This document shows positions 1 through 6,290 of a stretch of DNA of 7,133 bases, piece after piece (position 1 is the stretch's first letter; the number at the start of each line of letters is the position of its first letter). A model generated the notes under the pieces. That model saw only the letters and a list, made by a program, of their open reading frames with translations. It did not search any database and was not told the origin of the DNA. Source of the DNA: Actinomycetota bacterium. GTDB taxonomy: Bacteria; Actinomycetota; Nitriliruptoria; Euzebyales; Egibacteraceae. The stretch is taken from positions 1 through 7,133 of the forward strand of contig JAHWKQ010000116.1 of NCBI GenBank assembly GCA_019347785.1. Direction: 5' to 3'. Position numbers and translations under genes: made by a program.

Positions 1-699
1 TGCGACCGTCACCTCGTGGCCCTCGACCTTGGCGACCACCGCCTCCTGGACCTTCTGGCGGTACTCGTCGGTGTAGGCGGAGGGGTCGAAGTCCTCGGTC
101 AGGCTCTCGATCAGCGTCCTGGCCATGGCGACCTCCTGGTCGCGCGGCTGGGGGATCTCCTCGACGTCGAGGTCGGACAGGGAGACCTCCTGGATCTCGT
201 CGGGCCAGTGCATCGTCTCGAGCACCAGCAGCTCGCCGCGCAGTCGCAGCGTCGCGAGGTGCTCCCGGTCGCGCAGCGAGATCTTGCAGATCGCCACGGC
301 GTTGCGGTCGCGCATCGCCTCGACCAGCAACCCGTAGGCCTTCGCGCCGGTCGGCTCGGGAGCCAGGTAGTAGGAGCGCTGGAAGTACACGGGGTCGATC
401 TGCTCCAGGGGCACGAACTGTTGGATCTCCACGGTGCGGCTCGACGAGGGCTTGAGCGCGTCGAGCTCGTCGCGGTCGAACACGACGTAGCGGTCGCGCT
501 CGTACTCGTAGCCCTTGACGATCTCGTCGTACTCGACCTTCTCGCCGTCGGACTTCGCCACGCGCTGGTAGCCGATCCGGCTGTGGTCGGACGCCCGCAG
601 CTGGTGGAACGACGGCGACTTGTCGAGCGTCGCCGGGTAAAGCCTGACCGGGACCGTGACCAACCCGAAGGACAGCGCGCCCTTCCACAACGTTCGCAT
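1..699 (-). CDS. ku: Ku, DNA end-binding protein of bacterial NHEJ (3' end cut by window edge)
   Basis: Bacterial Ku forms a homodimeric ring that threads onto double-strand break ends and recruits LigD for non-homologous end joining. The reading frame starts at the ATG at 699-697 and stays open for 233 codons to base 1, so the C-terminus and stop lie outside the window. The start MRTLWKGALSFGLV is the classic Ku N-terminus. Further family landmarks are RIGYQRV and EIVKGYEYE (about residues 40-66), IDPVYFQRSYYLAPE and KAYGLL (about 95-117), and REHLATLR...LLVLETMHWPDEI (about 135-160). A GGGAGG ribosome binding site lies 10 nt upstream of the ATG. It is divergent from ligD across 113 bp, the arrangement known from M. 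tuberculosis Rv0937c/Rv0938, which supports joint function. Typical bacterial Ku proteins are about 270-330 residues, so perhaps 40-100 residues are missing. Family assignment is very secure. Confidence 0.97.
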   Translation of the reverse strand, partial: MRTLWKGALSFGLVTVPVRLYPATLDKSPSFHQLRASDHSRIGYQRVAKSDGEKVEYDEIVKGYEYERDRYVVFDRDELDALKPSSSRTVEIQQFVPLEQIDPVYFQRSYYLAPEPTGAKAYGLLVEAMRDRNAVAICKISLRDREHLATLRLRGELLVLETMHWPDEIQEVSLSDLDVEEIPQPRDQEVAMARTLIESLTEDFDPSAYTDEYRQKVQEAVVAKVEGHEVTVA

Positions 700-812
700 C
701 GGCGTTCGACCTCCCTGTGCCCGCCCCATGGTCTCACTGTTGGTCAACCCGCGCGAGCGCGACACGCGCCGGCCGAGGGCGGAGGCCTGGCCCATCGGGC
801 AGGATTGACGCC
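700..812. promoter_or_regulatory. Divergent ku/ligD intergenic region
   Basis: This 113-bp gap must hold the promoters for both NHEJ genes unless they are transcribed from further away. On the minus strand toward ku there is a TTGACC -35-like hexamer (plus 742-747, GGTCAA), but no convincing -10 sits at the right distance. On the plus strand CAGGAT (800-805) lies 7 nt before the ligD ATG, where the -10 of a leaderless transcript would sit. It also overlaps AGGA (801-804), which could equally be the ribosome binding site. I see no clean palindromic operator. Both promoter assignments are weak. Confidence 0.35.
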
Positions 813-3314
813 ATGGCGGACGTGCCGACGACCGTGGACTTCCCCCGTCCCCTCCCCGCCGTCGCGGGCGCCGACGCCTGGCGCGTCACCGCGGACGGCG
901 TCCAGGTGCGCCTGACCAACCTGGACAAGCCGTTCTGGCCCGACCAGGGGTACACCAAGGGCGACGTCGTCGCCTACTACGCCAACGTCGCCGAGCGCAT
1001 CCTGCCCTTCCTGCGCGACCGGCCGCTGACGCTCAAGCGCATGCCCGACGGGGTCGACGGCGACTTCTTCTACGCCAAGCAGGCGCCGCCGCACACCCCG
1101 GAGTGGGTCACCACCGCCCCGGTCGTGTCCGCCGACAGCGGCAAGCGCATCGACTACCTGCTGGCCCAGGACACCGCGTCGCTGCTGTGGCTGGCCAACC
1201 TGGGCTGCATCGAGATGCACCCGTGGCACAGCCGCGTCGACGCGCTGGGGCGGCCCGACTACGCCTTCTTCGACCTCGACCCGTTCGGCGTGGACTTCCC
1301 CGTCGTGCGCGCCGTCGGCCGGCTGGTCCACGTGGTGCTGGAGCGACTCGGGCTGCGCGGCTACCCGCGGACGTCCGGGGCGACGGGGCTGCACGTCTAC
1401 GTGCCGATCGACCGTGTCCACAGCTACGCCCGCGTGCGCGAATGGGTGGGCCGGGTGTGCCGACTGATCAACCGCGCCGACCCGGACCGCACGACGATGG
1501 AGTTCCAGGTCGCGCGCCGCACCGGCAAGGTGTTCCTGGACCACAACATGAACACCGAGGGCCGCAACATCGCCGCGGTCTACAGCCTCCGGCCCGAGCC
1601 GGGTGCGCCGGTGGCCATGCCGCTGCGCTGGGCGGAGCTGGACGGCGACGTCCACCCGCGGGACTTCACGATCCGCTCGGTGTGGGCACGCCTGGACGAC
1701 GACCCGGCGCCGTTCGAGCCGGTCCTGGCCGGCGGGCAGGACCTGCGCGCGGCCATGGCGGCGGTCGGCATGTCGCCCGAGGAGGACGACCACACCCCCG
1801 CCCACCGGGTGGCCGGCCGCGACGCCGAGGAGCCCGGGGGGCTGGGCGCCTACGCGGGCCGGCGCGACTTCACCCGCACCCCGGAGCCACCGGCCGCCGA
1901 GTCCTCAGCGGCGACGCGCCGGGGCTCCGACGCCGCGCCGCGCTTCGTCCTGCAGCACCACCTCGCCACCCGCCTGCACCACGACCTGCGGCTCGAGCGA
2001 GGGGGCACCGCCCGGTCGTGGGCGGTGCCCAAGGGCCTTCCGGACGTGCCGGGCGTGCGCCACAAGGCCGTGCAGACCGAGGACCACCCGCTGGAGTACA
2101 TGACGTTCTCAGGGGACATCCCCGCCGGCGAGTACGGCGGCGGCCCGGTGCGCATCTGGGACTCCGGGACGTACGAGCCGGTCGAGTGGCGCGACGACAA
2201 AGTGACGTTCCGCCTCCACGGCAGGCGCCACGAGGGCGAGTTCCATCTGTTCCGCACCGGCAGGGGCCCGTCGCGCGACTGGCTGGTCGTGCGCGCGGGC
2301 GATCCCCAGCCCGACCTGCCGCCGCCGCCACGGCTGGCGCCGATGCTGGCCGTCGACGCCGAGGACGGGCCCTTCGACGACCCCGGGTGGCTGTTCGAGG
2401 TCAAGTGGGACGGTGTGCGGGCGATCGCCACGACCGTGCGCCCCGGAGCGGGCCCGCCCGGCTCCACGAGGCTGGTCAGCCGTCGCGGCAACGACGTCAC
2501 GCCGAGCTACCCGGAACTGGCCGCCCTGTGGGAGCGGGTGCTCGCGCGCAACGCGGTCCTCGACGGGGAGATCGTCGCCTTCTCCGCCGACGGCCGCCCG
2601 TCGTTCCAGGCGCTGCAGCGGCGGATGCACCTGCGCGGCGAGGCGGCGGGCCGAGCGGGCGCGCGCGCGCCCGTGTCCTATCTGGTGTTCGACCTGCTAG
2701 CGGCCGACGGCGAGACGCTCGTCGACCTGCCGCTGACCGAGCGGCTGTCGCGCCTGGACGACGTGGTCGTGCCCGGCGGACGGCTCCAGCGCAGCGACGC
2801 GGTCGCCGAGCACGGCGTGGGCCTGTACCGCGCGGTCGACGAGCGCGGCATGGAGGGCGTGATCGCCAAGCGCGCCCGGTCGACGTACCAGCCCGGCCGC
2901 CGCAGCCGCGACTGGCGCAAGGTGAAGGTGCGCCGCGTCCTGGACTGCGTCGTCGGCGGCTGGCTGCCCGGCGAGGGCGCCCGGTCGGCGACCTTCGCGA
3001 GCCTGCTGCTCGGGCTCCACGGTCCCGACGGCCGGCTGCGCCTCGTGGGCCAGGTCGGCAGCGGCTTCGACGACGCCGAGCTGCGGCGCCTCCACGGGAG
3101 GCTGCTGGAGCACGAGACGCCCGAGCGCCCGTTCGCCGAGCCCGTGCCACAGCGCGGGGCCCGGTGGGTTCGCCCCGAGCTGGTGGTGCGGGTCGCCTAC
3201 GCCGAGAGGACCGACGCCGGACGCCTGCGCGCCCCCTCCTACGCCGGCCTGCGCCCCGACGCCGACCCGCGCGCCTGCGTCACCGACGACCTGCCCGCCC
3301 CCCCCGTCGACTGA
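813..3314 (+). CDS. ligD: LigD, multifunctional NHEJ polymerase-phosphoesterase-ATP-dependent DNA ligase
   Basis: LigD carries out the end processing and sealing steps of bacterial NHEJ. The 833-residue protein has the Pol-PE-Lig order of mycobacterial LigD rather than the PE-Lig-Pol order of Pseudomonas. The primase-like polymerase spans about residues 20-305, with the metal-binding motif FFDLDPF (D154 and D156) and SGATGLHVYVP. The 3'-phosphoesterase spans about 375-500, with QHHLATRLHHDLRLE giving H383, H389, D391 and R393 at the positions of the known Pseudomonas catalytic residues, plus H425 in EDHPLEY and the YGGG motif. The ATP-dependent ligase spans about 505-820, with nucleotidyl lysine K531 in EVKWDGVRA, then LDGEIVAF, EGVIAK and DWRKVKVRR, and an OB fold (FASLLLG, GQVGSGF). 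All three active sites look intact. The ATG at 813 is chosen because it has AGGA 8 nt upstream; the frame is open back to a GTG at 717, but that stretch resembles no LigD sequence. The protein is somewhat longer than M. tuberculosis LigD (759 residues), partly through a low-complexity Pol-PE linker. Confidence 0.97.
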   Translation: MADVPTTVDFPRPLPAVAGADAWRVTADGVQVRLTNLDKPFWPDQGYTKGDVVAYYANVAERILPFLRDRPLTLKRMPDGVDGDFFYAKQAPPHTPEWVTTAPVVSADSGKRIDYLLAQDTASLLWLANLGCIEMHPWHSRVDALGRPDYAFFDLDPFGVDFPVVRAVGRLVHVVLERLGLRGYPRTSGATGLHVYVPIDRVHSYARVREWVGRVCRLINRADPDRTTMEFQVARRTGKVFLDHNMNTEGRNIAAVYSLRPEPGAPVAMPLRWAELDGDVHPRDFTIRSVWARLDDDPAPFEPVLAGGQDLRAAMAAVGMSPEEDDHTPAHRVAGRDAEEPGGLGAYAGRRDFTRTPEPPAAESSAATRRGSDAAPRFVLQHHLATRLHHDLRLERGGTARSWAVPKGLPDVPGVRHKAVQTEDHPLEYMTFSGDIPAGEYGGGPVRIWDSGTYEPVEWRDDKVTFRLHGRRHEGEFHLFRTGRGPSRDWLVVRAGDPQPDLPPPPRLAPMLAVDAEDGPFDDPGWLFEVKWDGVRAIATTVRPGAGPPGSTRLVSRRGNDVTPSYPELAALWERVLARNAVLDGEIVAFSADGRPSFQALQRRMHLRGEAAGRAGARAPVSYLVFDLLAADGETLVDLPLTERLSRLDDVVVPGGRLQRSDAVAEHGVGLYRAVDERGMEGVIAKRARSTYQPGRRSRDWRKVKVRRVLDCVVGGWLPGEGARSATFASLLLGLHGPDGRLRLVGQVGSGFDDAELRRLHGRLLEHETPERPFAEPVPQRGARWVRPELVVRVAYAERTDAGRLRAPSYAGLRPDADPRACVTDDLPAPPVD

Positions 3315-3348
3315 AGCCTGACGTCGGGATATCGACGCCGATCTTCAG
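3311..3348. terminator. Symmetric two-stem hairpin between convergent ligD and corA
   Basis: The arms CTGAAG (3311-3316) and CTTCAG (3343-3348) are perfectly complementary. Nested inside are CGTCG (3322-3326) and CGACG (3333-3337), also perfectly complementary, around a 6-nt GGATAT loop. The two stems are separated by equal 5-nt segments on each side, making a symmetric internal loop. The left arm overlaps the ligD stop codon, and the structure ends 11 bp before the corA stop. Its place between two converging stops suggests a bidirectional terminator. There is no T-tract, so it is not a canonical intrinsic terminator; actinobacterial terminators often lack one. The call rests on position and base-pairing only. 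Confidence 0.45.
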
Positions 3349-3359
3349 CCGACGAGGAA

Positions 3360-4331
3360 CTAGAGCCAGCCGCTGCGGCGGAAGGCCCGGTACAGCAGGG
3401 TGCAGCACCCTGCCATCAACAGCAGCGCGAGCGGGTAGCCGAACCGCCACTCCAGCTCGGGCATGAACTCGAAGTTCATGCCGTAGATGCCGGCGAGGGC
3501 CGTCGGCACGGCCGCGATGGCCACCCACGCGGAGATCTTGCGCATGTCCTCGTTCTGCCGGACCCCGACCTGGGCCAGGTTGGCCTCGAGCACGCTCGTC
3601 AGCAGGTCCCGGAAGCCGTCGGCCTGCTCGAACACCCGCAGCAGGTGGTCGTGGACGTCGCGGAAGTAGTGGCCCAGCCCCTCGGGCACGAGCGGCACCT
3701 GCCCGCGGGCGAGGCGGTCGAGCGGGTCCACCAGCGAGGCGGTCGCCCGGTGGAACTCGAGCGCCTCCCGCTTGAGCTTGTAGATGCGCTCGGTCGCGTC
3801 GCCCTGCGCCGGGGCGAAGACGGTCTCCTCGACCTCCTGGATGTCGTTGTCCAGGCCCTCGACCACCGGCATGTAATCGTCGACCACCCAGTCGAGGACG
3901 GCGTACAACACGGCGCCGGGACCCTCGCGCAGCAGGTCCGGCTGGGACTCCAGCTGGTGACGGCACTCGGCCAGCGCCGACGCCTCGCCGTGGCGCACGG
4001 TCACGGCGAAGCTCTCGCCGATGAACAGCATCAGCTCGCCGATGACGACGCTTTCCTCCTCGTCGTCGTAGCGGGCGGGCTTGAGGACGACGAACAGCGA
4101 GTCGCCGTAGGTCTCCAACTTCGGGCGCTGATGCGCCGTCACGGCGTCCTCGACGGCCAGCTCGTGCAGACCGAACTCCGCGCGGACGGCATCGAACTCG
4201 TCCGCGGTGGGCTCGTGCAGGCCGATCCACACGAACGCGTCCGGCGCGCGCGCCGCCTCGAACGCGTCCGCCAGCCCCAGCTCGCCGGGGCGGCGCTTGC
4301 CGTGCTCGTAGAGGGCGCAGTCAACGATCAT
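3360..4331 (-). CDS. corA: CorA-family magnesium/divalent-cation transporter
   Basis: CorA proteins are homopentameric inner-membrane channels that move Mg2+ (sometimes Co2+ or Ni2+) into the cell. This 323-residue protein has the family layout: a large acidic cytoplasmic N-terminal domain (about 1-240), a long stalk helix (about 225-265), and two C-terminal membrane helices at about 267-286 and 297-318. The signature YGMN (283-286) closes the first helix and is followed by the short periplasmic loop FEFMPELEWR, then a basic tail FRRSGWL. Length and signature are typical. Other supporting segments are WIGLHEPT, AVEDAVTAHQRPKLE and LDNDIQEVEETVF. The ATG at 4331 gives the usual family start MIVDCALY but has no Shine-Dalgarno sequence, so it may be translated from a leaderless mRNA. 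It lies 36 bp downstream of the PIG-L gene on the same strand, so read-through is also possible. Ion specificity cannot be read from the sequence. Confidence 0.95.
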   Translation of the reverse strand: MIVDCALYEHGKRRPGELGLADAFEAARAPDAFVWIGLHEPTADEFDAVRAEFGLHELAVEDAVTAHQRPKLETYGDSLFVVLKPARYDDEEESVVIGELMLFIGESFAVTVRHGEASALAECRHQLESQPDLLREGPGAVLYAVLDWVVDDYMPVVEGLDNDIQEVEETVFAPAQGDATERIYKLKREALEFHRATASLVDPLDRLARGQVPLVPEGLGHYFRDVHDHLLRVFEQADGFRDLLTSVLEANLAQVGVRQNEDMRKISAWVAIAAVPTALAGIYGMNFEFMPELEWRFGYPLALLLMAGCCTLLYRAFRRSGWL

Positions 4332-4335
4332 GGCG

Positions 4336-4348
4336 TGTCATTGTGACA
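4336..4348. promoter_or_regulatory. Inverted repeat TGTCA-TTG-TGACA at the corA start
   Basis: A perfect 5-bp inverted repeat with a 3-bp centre lies 4 bp upstream of the corA ATG. On the corA strand it reads TGTCACAATGACA and includes CACAAT, a -10-like hexamer 8 nt before the ATG. This would fit a leaderless start with an operator sitting on the promoter. No good -35 is visible. Regulator and function are unknown, and a 5-bp arm can occur by chance. Confidence 0.3.
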
Positions 4349-4367
4349 GCCGCCGCCGGCGGGGGCT

Positions 4368-5162
4368 TCAGCGAGCCGGCCTGACGTTCGTCGGCGGCTT
4401 GTCCCAGGCGGGCTCGGAGCCCTGCTCGTCGAGCACCCGGAAGCGCAGCACGGTGAAGGCCTCCGCCAGGGCCAGGCCGGCCGCCGCGCCGATCTCGGCG
4501 GCCACCTCGCGCATGCGTGGCCCGGGGTCCCAGCCGGACAGCTGCGAGGCGTGGCAGCGCAGCGCGGCGAGCTTGCGGTCGAAGACGTGGGCGACGTCCA
4601 CACGGGTCGTCCCCTGTCCGAAGCCCATCAGCCACAGCTCGGCGACGTCCCACGGCTCCAAGCCGTCGTCGAGCAGCGACGGGTCCCACAGCCGGGTCGA
4701 GGCGGCCGGGTTGATGGCGTGCAGGACGAGGTCCCCGGCGGCGCGGTGGTCGGGATGGTTGACGAAGCCCCACGTCGTCCAGCGCACGGTCGGGTCCGGC
4801 GCCAGGACGGCCTCGGGTCGGTGCCGGCGGATCTCGGCGGCGACCTTGCGACGGGCTTCCAGCGACGGCTCGAGGTAGCCGTCCGGGTAGCCGAGAAAGG
4901 CGACGTCGTCCACGCCCAGGCGCCGGCAGGCGGCGCGCTGCTCCCCCTGGCGCACGACGGCCAGCCGCTCGCGCGTCATGGCGGGGTCCGCCGAGCCGCT
5001 CGCCCCGTCGGTGAGGACGACGTAGCGCACGTCGGTGCCCATGTCCACCCAGCGTGCGATCGTCGCGCCGGCGCCGAACTCCGCGTCGTCGGGGTGGGCC
5101 ACGACCACCAGGGCCCGGCTGAACGCGCGCGACGGGGCCCACGCGGTCTCCTCGGCGTCCAC
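4368..5162 (-). CDS. PIG-L/LmbE-family zinc-dependent deacetylase
   Basis: PIG-L/LmbE proteins are zinc hydrolases that usually remove an acetyl group from GlcNAc-containing small molecules; MshB and Mca of mycothiol metabolism and BshB of bacillithiol metabolism are examples. In this 264-residue protein the N-terminal motif AHPDDAEFG supplies zinc ligands H23 and D26 and the likely general base D25. The second motif NHPDHRAAG supplies H136, D138 and the third zinc ligand H139, as in MshB. LTDGASGS and FLGYPDGYL are also family-typical. There is no signal peptide, so it is expected to be cytoplasmic. The start is GTG at 5162, supported by GGGAGGAG ending 3 nt upstream. It is shorter than MshB (about 300 residues), so its substrate should not be assumed to be a mycothiol precursor. 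It is divergent from clpS and followed at 36 bp by corA. The family is secure; the substrate is unknown. Confidence 0.92.
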   Translation of the reverse strand: MDAEETAWAPSRAFSRALVVVAHPDDAEFGAGATIARWVDMGTDVRYVVLTDGASGSADPAMTRERLAVVRQGEQRAACRRLGVDDVAFLGYPDGYLEPSLEARRKVAAEIRRHRPEAVLAPDPTVRWTTWGFVNHPDHRAAGDLVLHAINPAASTRLWDPSLLDDGLEPWDVAELWLMGFGQGTTRVDVAHVFDRKLAALRCHASQLSGWDPGPRMREVAAEIGAAAGLALAEAFTVLRFRVLDEQGSEPAWDKPPTNVRPAR

Positions 5163-5205
5163 ACGCTCCTCCCGCCCACTGGCGGCCCGCCACCCGCTCG
5201 GGCGC

Positions 5206-5212
5206 TACGGTA
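5206..5212. promoter_or_regulatory. Two-way -10 element between the PIG-L gene and clpS
   Basis: On the plus strand TACGGT (5206-5211) ends 6 nt before the clpS ATG at 5218. The hexamer therefore covers -12 to -7 if transcription starts at the A of the ATG, as for a leaderless mRNA. No Shine-Dalgarno sequence precedes clpS, which agrees with this. On the minus strand the same bases, shifted by one, read TACCGT (5212-5207), a -10-like hexamer pointing toward the PIG-L gene and leaving room for a leader of roughly 38 nt containing that gene's ribosome binding site. No clear -35 is visible for either direction. Confidence 0.5.
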
Positions 5213-5217
5213 CCCCC

Positions 5218-5517
5218 ATGACCACCGCGGCACCTGTCGCGCCGGAGCGGGTCGACCGGCCCGCCGGCGACGAGCGCGGCGAGCGGGACCGTCCGTGGGA
5301 CGTCATCGTCTGGAACGACCCGGTCACGCTGATGTCCTACGTCGTGTTCGTGCTGCGCAAGCTGTTCGGCCACGACGAGCCGACGGCCGTGAAGCTCATG
5401 ATGCGGGTCCATAGGGAGGGCAGGGCCGTGGTCGCCAGCGGCCCGCGGGAGAAGTCCGAGATGGACGTGGCCCGCCTGCATGCCCACGGGCTGCAGGCGA
5501 CCCTGGCGCGGGACTGA
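5218..5517 (+). CDS. clpS: ClpS, ATP-dependent Clp protease adaptor
   Basis: ClpS binds proteins with destabilising N-terminal residues and hands them to the Clp ATPase (ClpC1 in most actinobacteria) for degradation by ClpP. This 99-residue protein has a flexible N-terminal extension of about 26 residues followed by the ClpS core. The core contains VWNDPVTLMSYVVFVLRKLFG, with the N-degron pocket residues N33 and D34 and gatekeeper-position M39. MMRVHREGRAVV carries H65, matching E. coli H66, and the end REKSEMDVARLHAHGLQATL is very typical of actinobacterial ClpS. The ATG at 5218 is preferred over an in-frame open stretch reaching back to 5035, because that upstream part overlaps the divergent PIG-L gene and has no homologous look. 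It has no Shine-Dalgarno and a -10 placed for leaderless transcription. A DUF2017 gene follows after 14 bp, the standard actinobacterial pairing. Confidence 0.95.
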   Translation: MTTAAPVAPERVDRPAGDERGERDRPWDVIVWNDPVTLMSYVVFVLRKLFGHDEPTAVKLMMRVHREGRAVVASGPREKSEMDVARLHAHGLQATLARD

Positions 5518-5531
5518 CCGGGCCGCGAGCC

Positions 5532-6032
5532 GTGGCGGGCCCGGCGTTCCGATCGCTGCCCGACGGCGGCCTGAGTGTCCGCCTGGGGTGGCGCGAGCGC
5601 GAGCTGCTCGTCGACGCGGCCCGGCGGCTGCGCCCGGTGCTGAGCGGCGACGAGGACCTCCCGCGGGTCCGCGGGCGGCTGTTCCCGCCCGCCTACGACG
5701 ACCCCGAGGCCGAGGCGGAGTACCGGAACCTGGTGGGCGACAGCCTCGTCGAGGAGCGCGTCGCGGCGCTCGACGCGTTCCTCGCCACGTTGGAGGGCGG
5801 GCAGACCCGGCTGCTCGCGTGGCACGCCACGCTGGACGCCGAGCAGGCGGCCGCGTGGCTGTCGGCCACCAACGACCTGCGGCTGATCCTCGCCGGGAGG
5901 CTGGGCGTCGCCGACGAGTCGCACTGGGAGACCGGCCCGGACCTCAGTGACCGGTTCAGCGTGCTGCTGTACTACCTGGGCTGGTTGCAGGAGCGCCTGC
6001 TCACGGCGCTGTCCGGCCGGTTGCCGGGCTGA
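5532..6032 (+). CDS. DUF2017-family protein downstream of clpS
   Basis: This 166-residue protein belongs by sequence pattern and position to the DUF2017 family of actinobacteria, which has no established biochemical role; the M. tuberculosis counterpart is the gene after clpS (Rv1332). It begins with GLSVRLGWRERELLVDAARRL, a short beta segment leading into a helix. FPPAYDDPEAEAEYRNLVGDSLVEER (about residues 51-76) is typical of the family, and the C-terminal half is helical, including LSATNDLRLILAGRLGV and LYYLGWLQERLL. No membrane segment or signal peptide is seen. The start is a GTG 14 bp after the clpS stop; it lacks a good Shine-Dalgarno, so translational coupling or a slightly later start is possible. 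The short gap implies one transcript with clpS, suggesting a link to regulated proteolysis, which is inference only. Confidence 0.85.
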   Translation: MAGPAFRSLPDGGLSVRLGWRERELLVDAARRLRPVLSGDEDLPRVRGRLFPPAYDDPEAEAEYRNLVGDSLVEERVAALDAFLATLEGGQTRLLAWHATLDAEQAAAWLSATNDLRLILAGRLGVADESHWETGPDLSDRFSVLLYYLGWLQERLLTALSGRLPG

Positions 6033-6041
6033 CGTGCCCGC

Positions 6042-6055
6042 ACCGGCCGGCCGGT
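6042..6055. terminator. 14-bp perfect palindrome between convergent DUF2017 and small ORF
   Basis: ACCGGCCGGCCGGT is its own reverse complement. It lies in the 22-bp gap between two converging stop codons, with its last base being the first base of the small gene's stop triplet. As RNA it could form a 5-bp GC stem with a 4-nt loop from either strand, so a compact bidirectional terminator is plausible. There is no T-tract, and repeats of CCGG arise easily in this composition. Confidence 0.35.
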
Positions 6056-6258
6056 CAGGCCAGCCGGGCGCGGAGCCGGCGGCTCAGCGCCTGGGCCTCC
6101 TCCCACGAGCGGCCGGCGCTGCGCGCGTACTCCAGCGCGCCGCGGACCAGGGTGCGGCGGACCACCTCGGCGTCCGTCCACGGCTCGCAGGCGCCCTCGG
6201 CGTCGATGAACACCTCCCGCAGCAGACCCAGCGCCTCCTCCGGCACCCGCAGCTCCAT
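6055..6258 (-). CDS. Small uncharacterised 67-residue protein, possibly ribbon-helix-helix-like
   Basis: I do not recognise this protein. The ATG at 6258 is preceded by GGGAGGGAG ending 5 nt upstream, one of the better ribosome binding sites in the window, and the 204-bp frame uses the strongly G/C-ending codons of its neighbours. The start MELRVPEEALGLLREVF resembles the strand-plus-first-helix pattern of ribbon-helix-helix (CopG/Arc) DNA-binding proteins, and TDAEVVRRTLVRGALEYAR (about residues 28-46) resembles the second helix. The segment between them is longer than usual, so this is a weak suggestion. The remaining C-terminus is a charged, Arg-rich helix ending RRLRARLA. The frame is open far upstream (to 6837), but that part overlaps the helicase gene antisense and is not credible. 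It converges on DUF2017 and is divergent from the helicase. Confidence 0.65.
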   Translation of the reverse strand: MELRVPEEALGLLREVFIDAEGACEPWTDAEVVRRTLVRGALEYARSAGRSWEEAQALSRRLRARLA

Positions 6259-6290
6259 GACCACTCCCTCCCGCCGGCGCCCGGACCGGG

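Noticed and set aside
691..709. Possible LexA/SOS box at the ku start, from CGTTCG at 691-696 and again at 703-708.
   Set aside because: The two copies are direct repeats, not the inverted CGAAC-N4-GTTCG arrangement of actinobacterial SOS boxes, and one lies inside the ku coding sequence.
740..750. GTTGGTCAAC (741-750 region) as an operator or ku -35 box.
   Set aside because: Only 4-bp arms around a non-symmetric centre, and no -10 at 16-18 bp from the TTGACC hexamer.
717..812. Longer LigD with 32 extra N-terminal residues starting at GTG 717.
   Set aside because: The extension is Arg/Gly-rich, lies in the divergent promoter gap and resembles no LigD N-terminus; the ATG at 813 has an AGGA site.
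1103..3466. A 787-codon open frame overlapping ligD in another phase.
   Set aside because: It is a composition artefact: stop codons are rare in GC-rich DNA, the product is low-complexity Arg/Pro/Ala/Gly, and ligD explains the region fully.
4349..4366. GCCGCCGCCGGCGGGGGC-type hairpin after the PIG-L stop as a terminator.
   Set aside because: Short imperfect GC repeat without a T-tract, only 36 bp from the next gene on the same strand; not distinguishable from background composition.
5035..5217. ClpS extended upstream by about 61 residues.
   Set aside because: The extension runs antisense to the start of the PIG-L gene, and the -10 at 5206-5211 together with family length favours ATG 5218.
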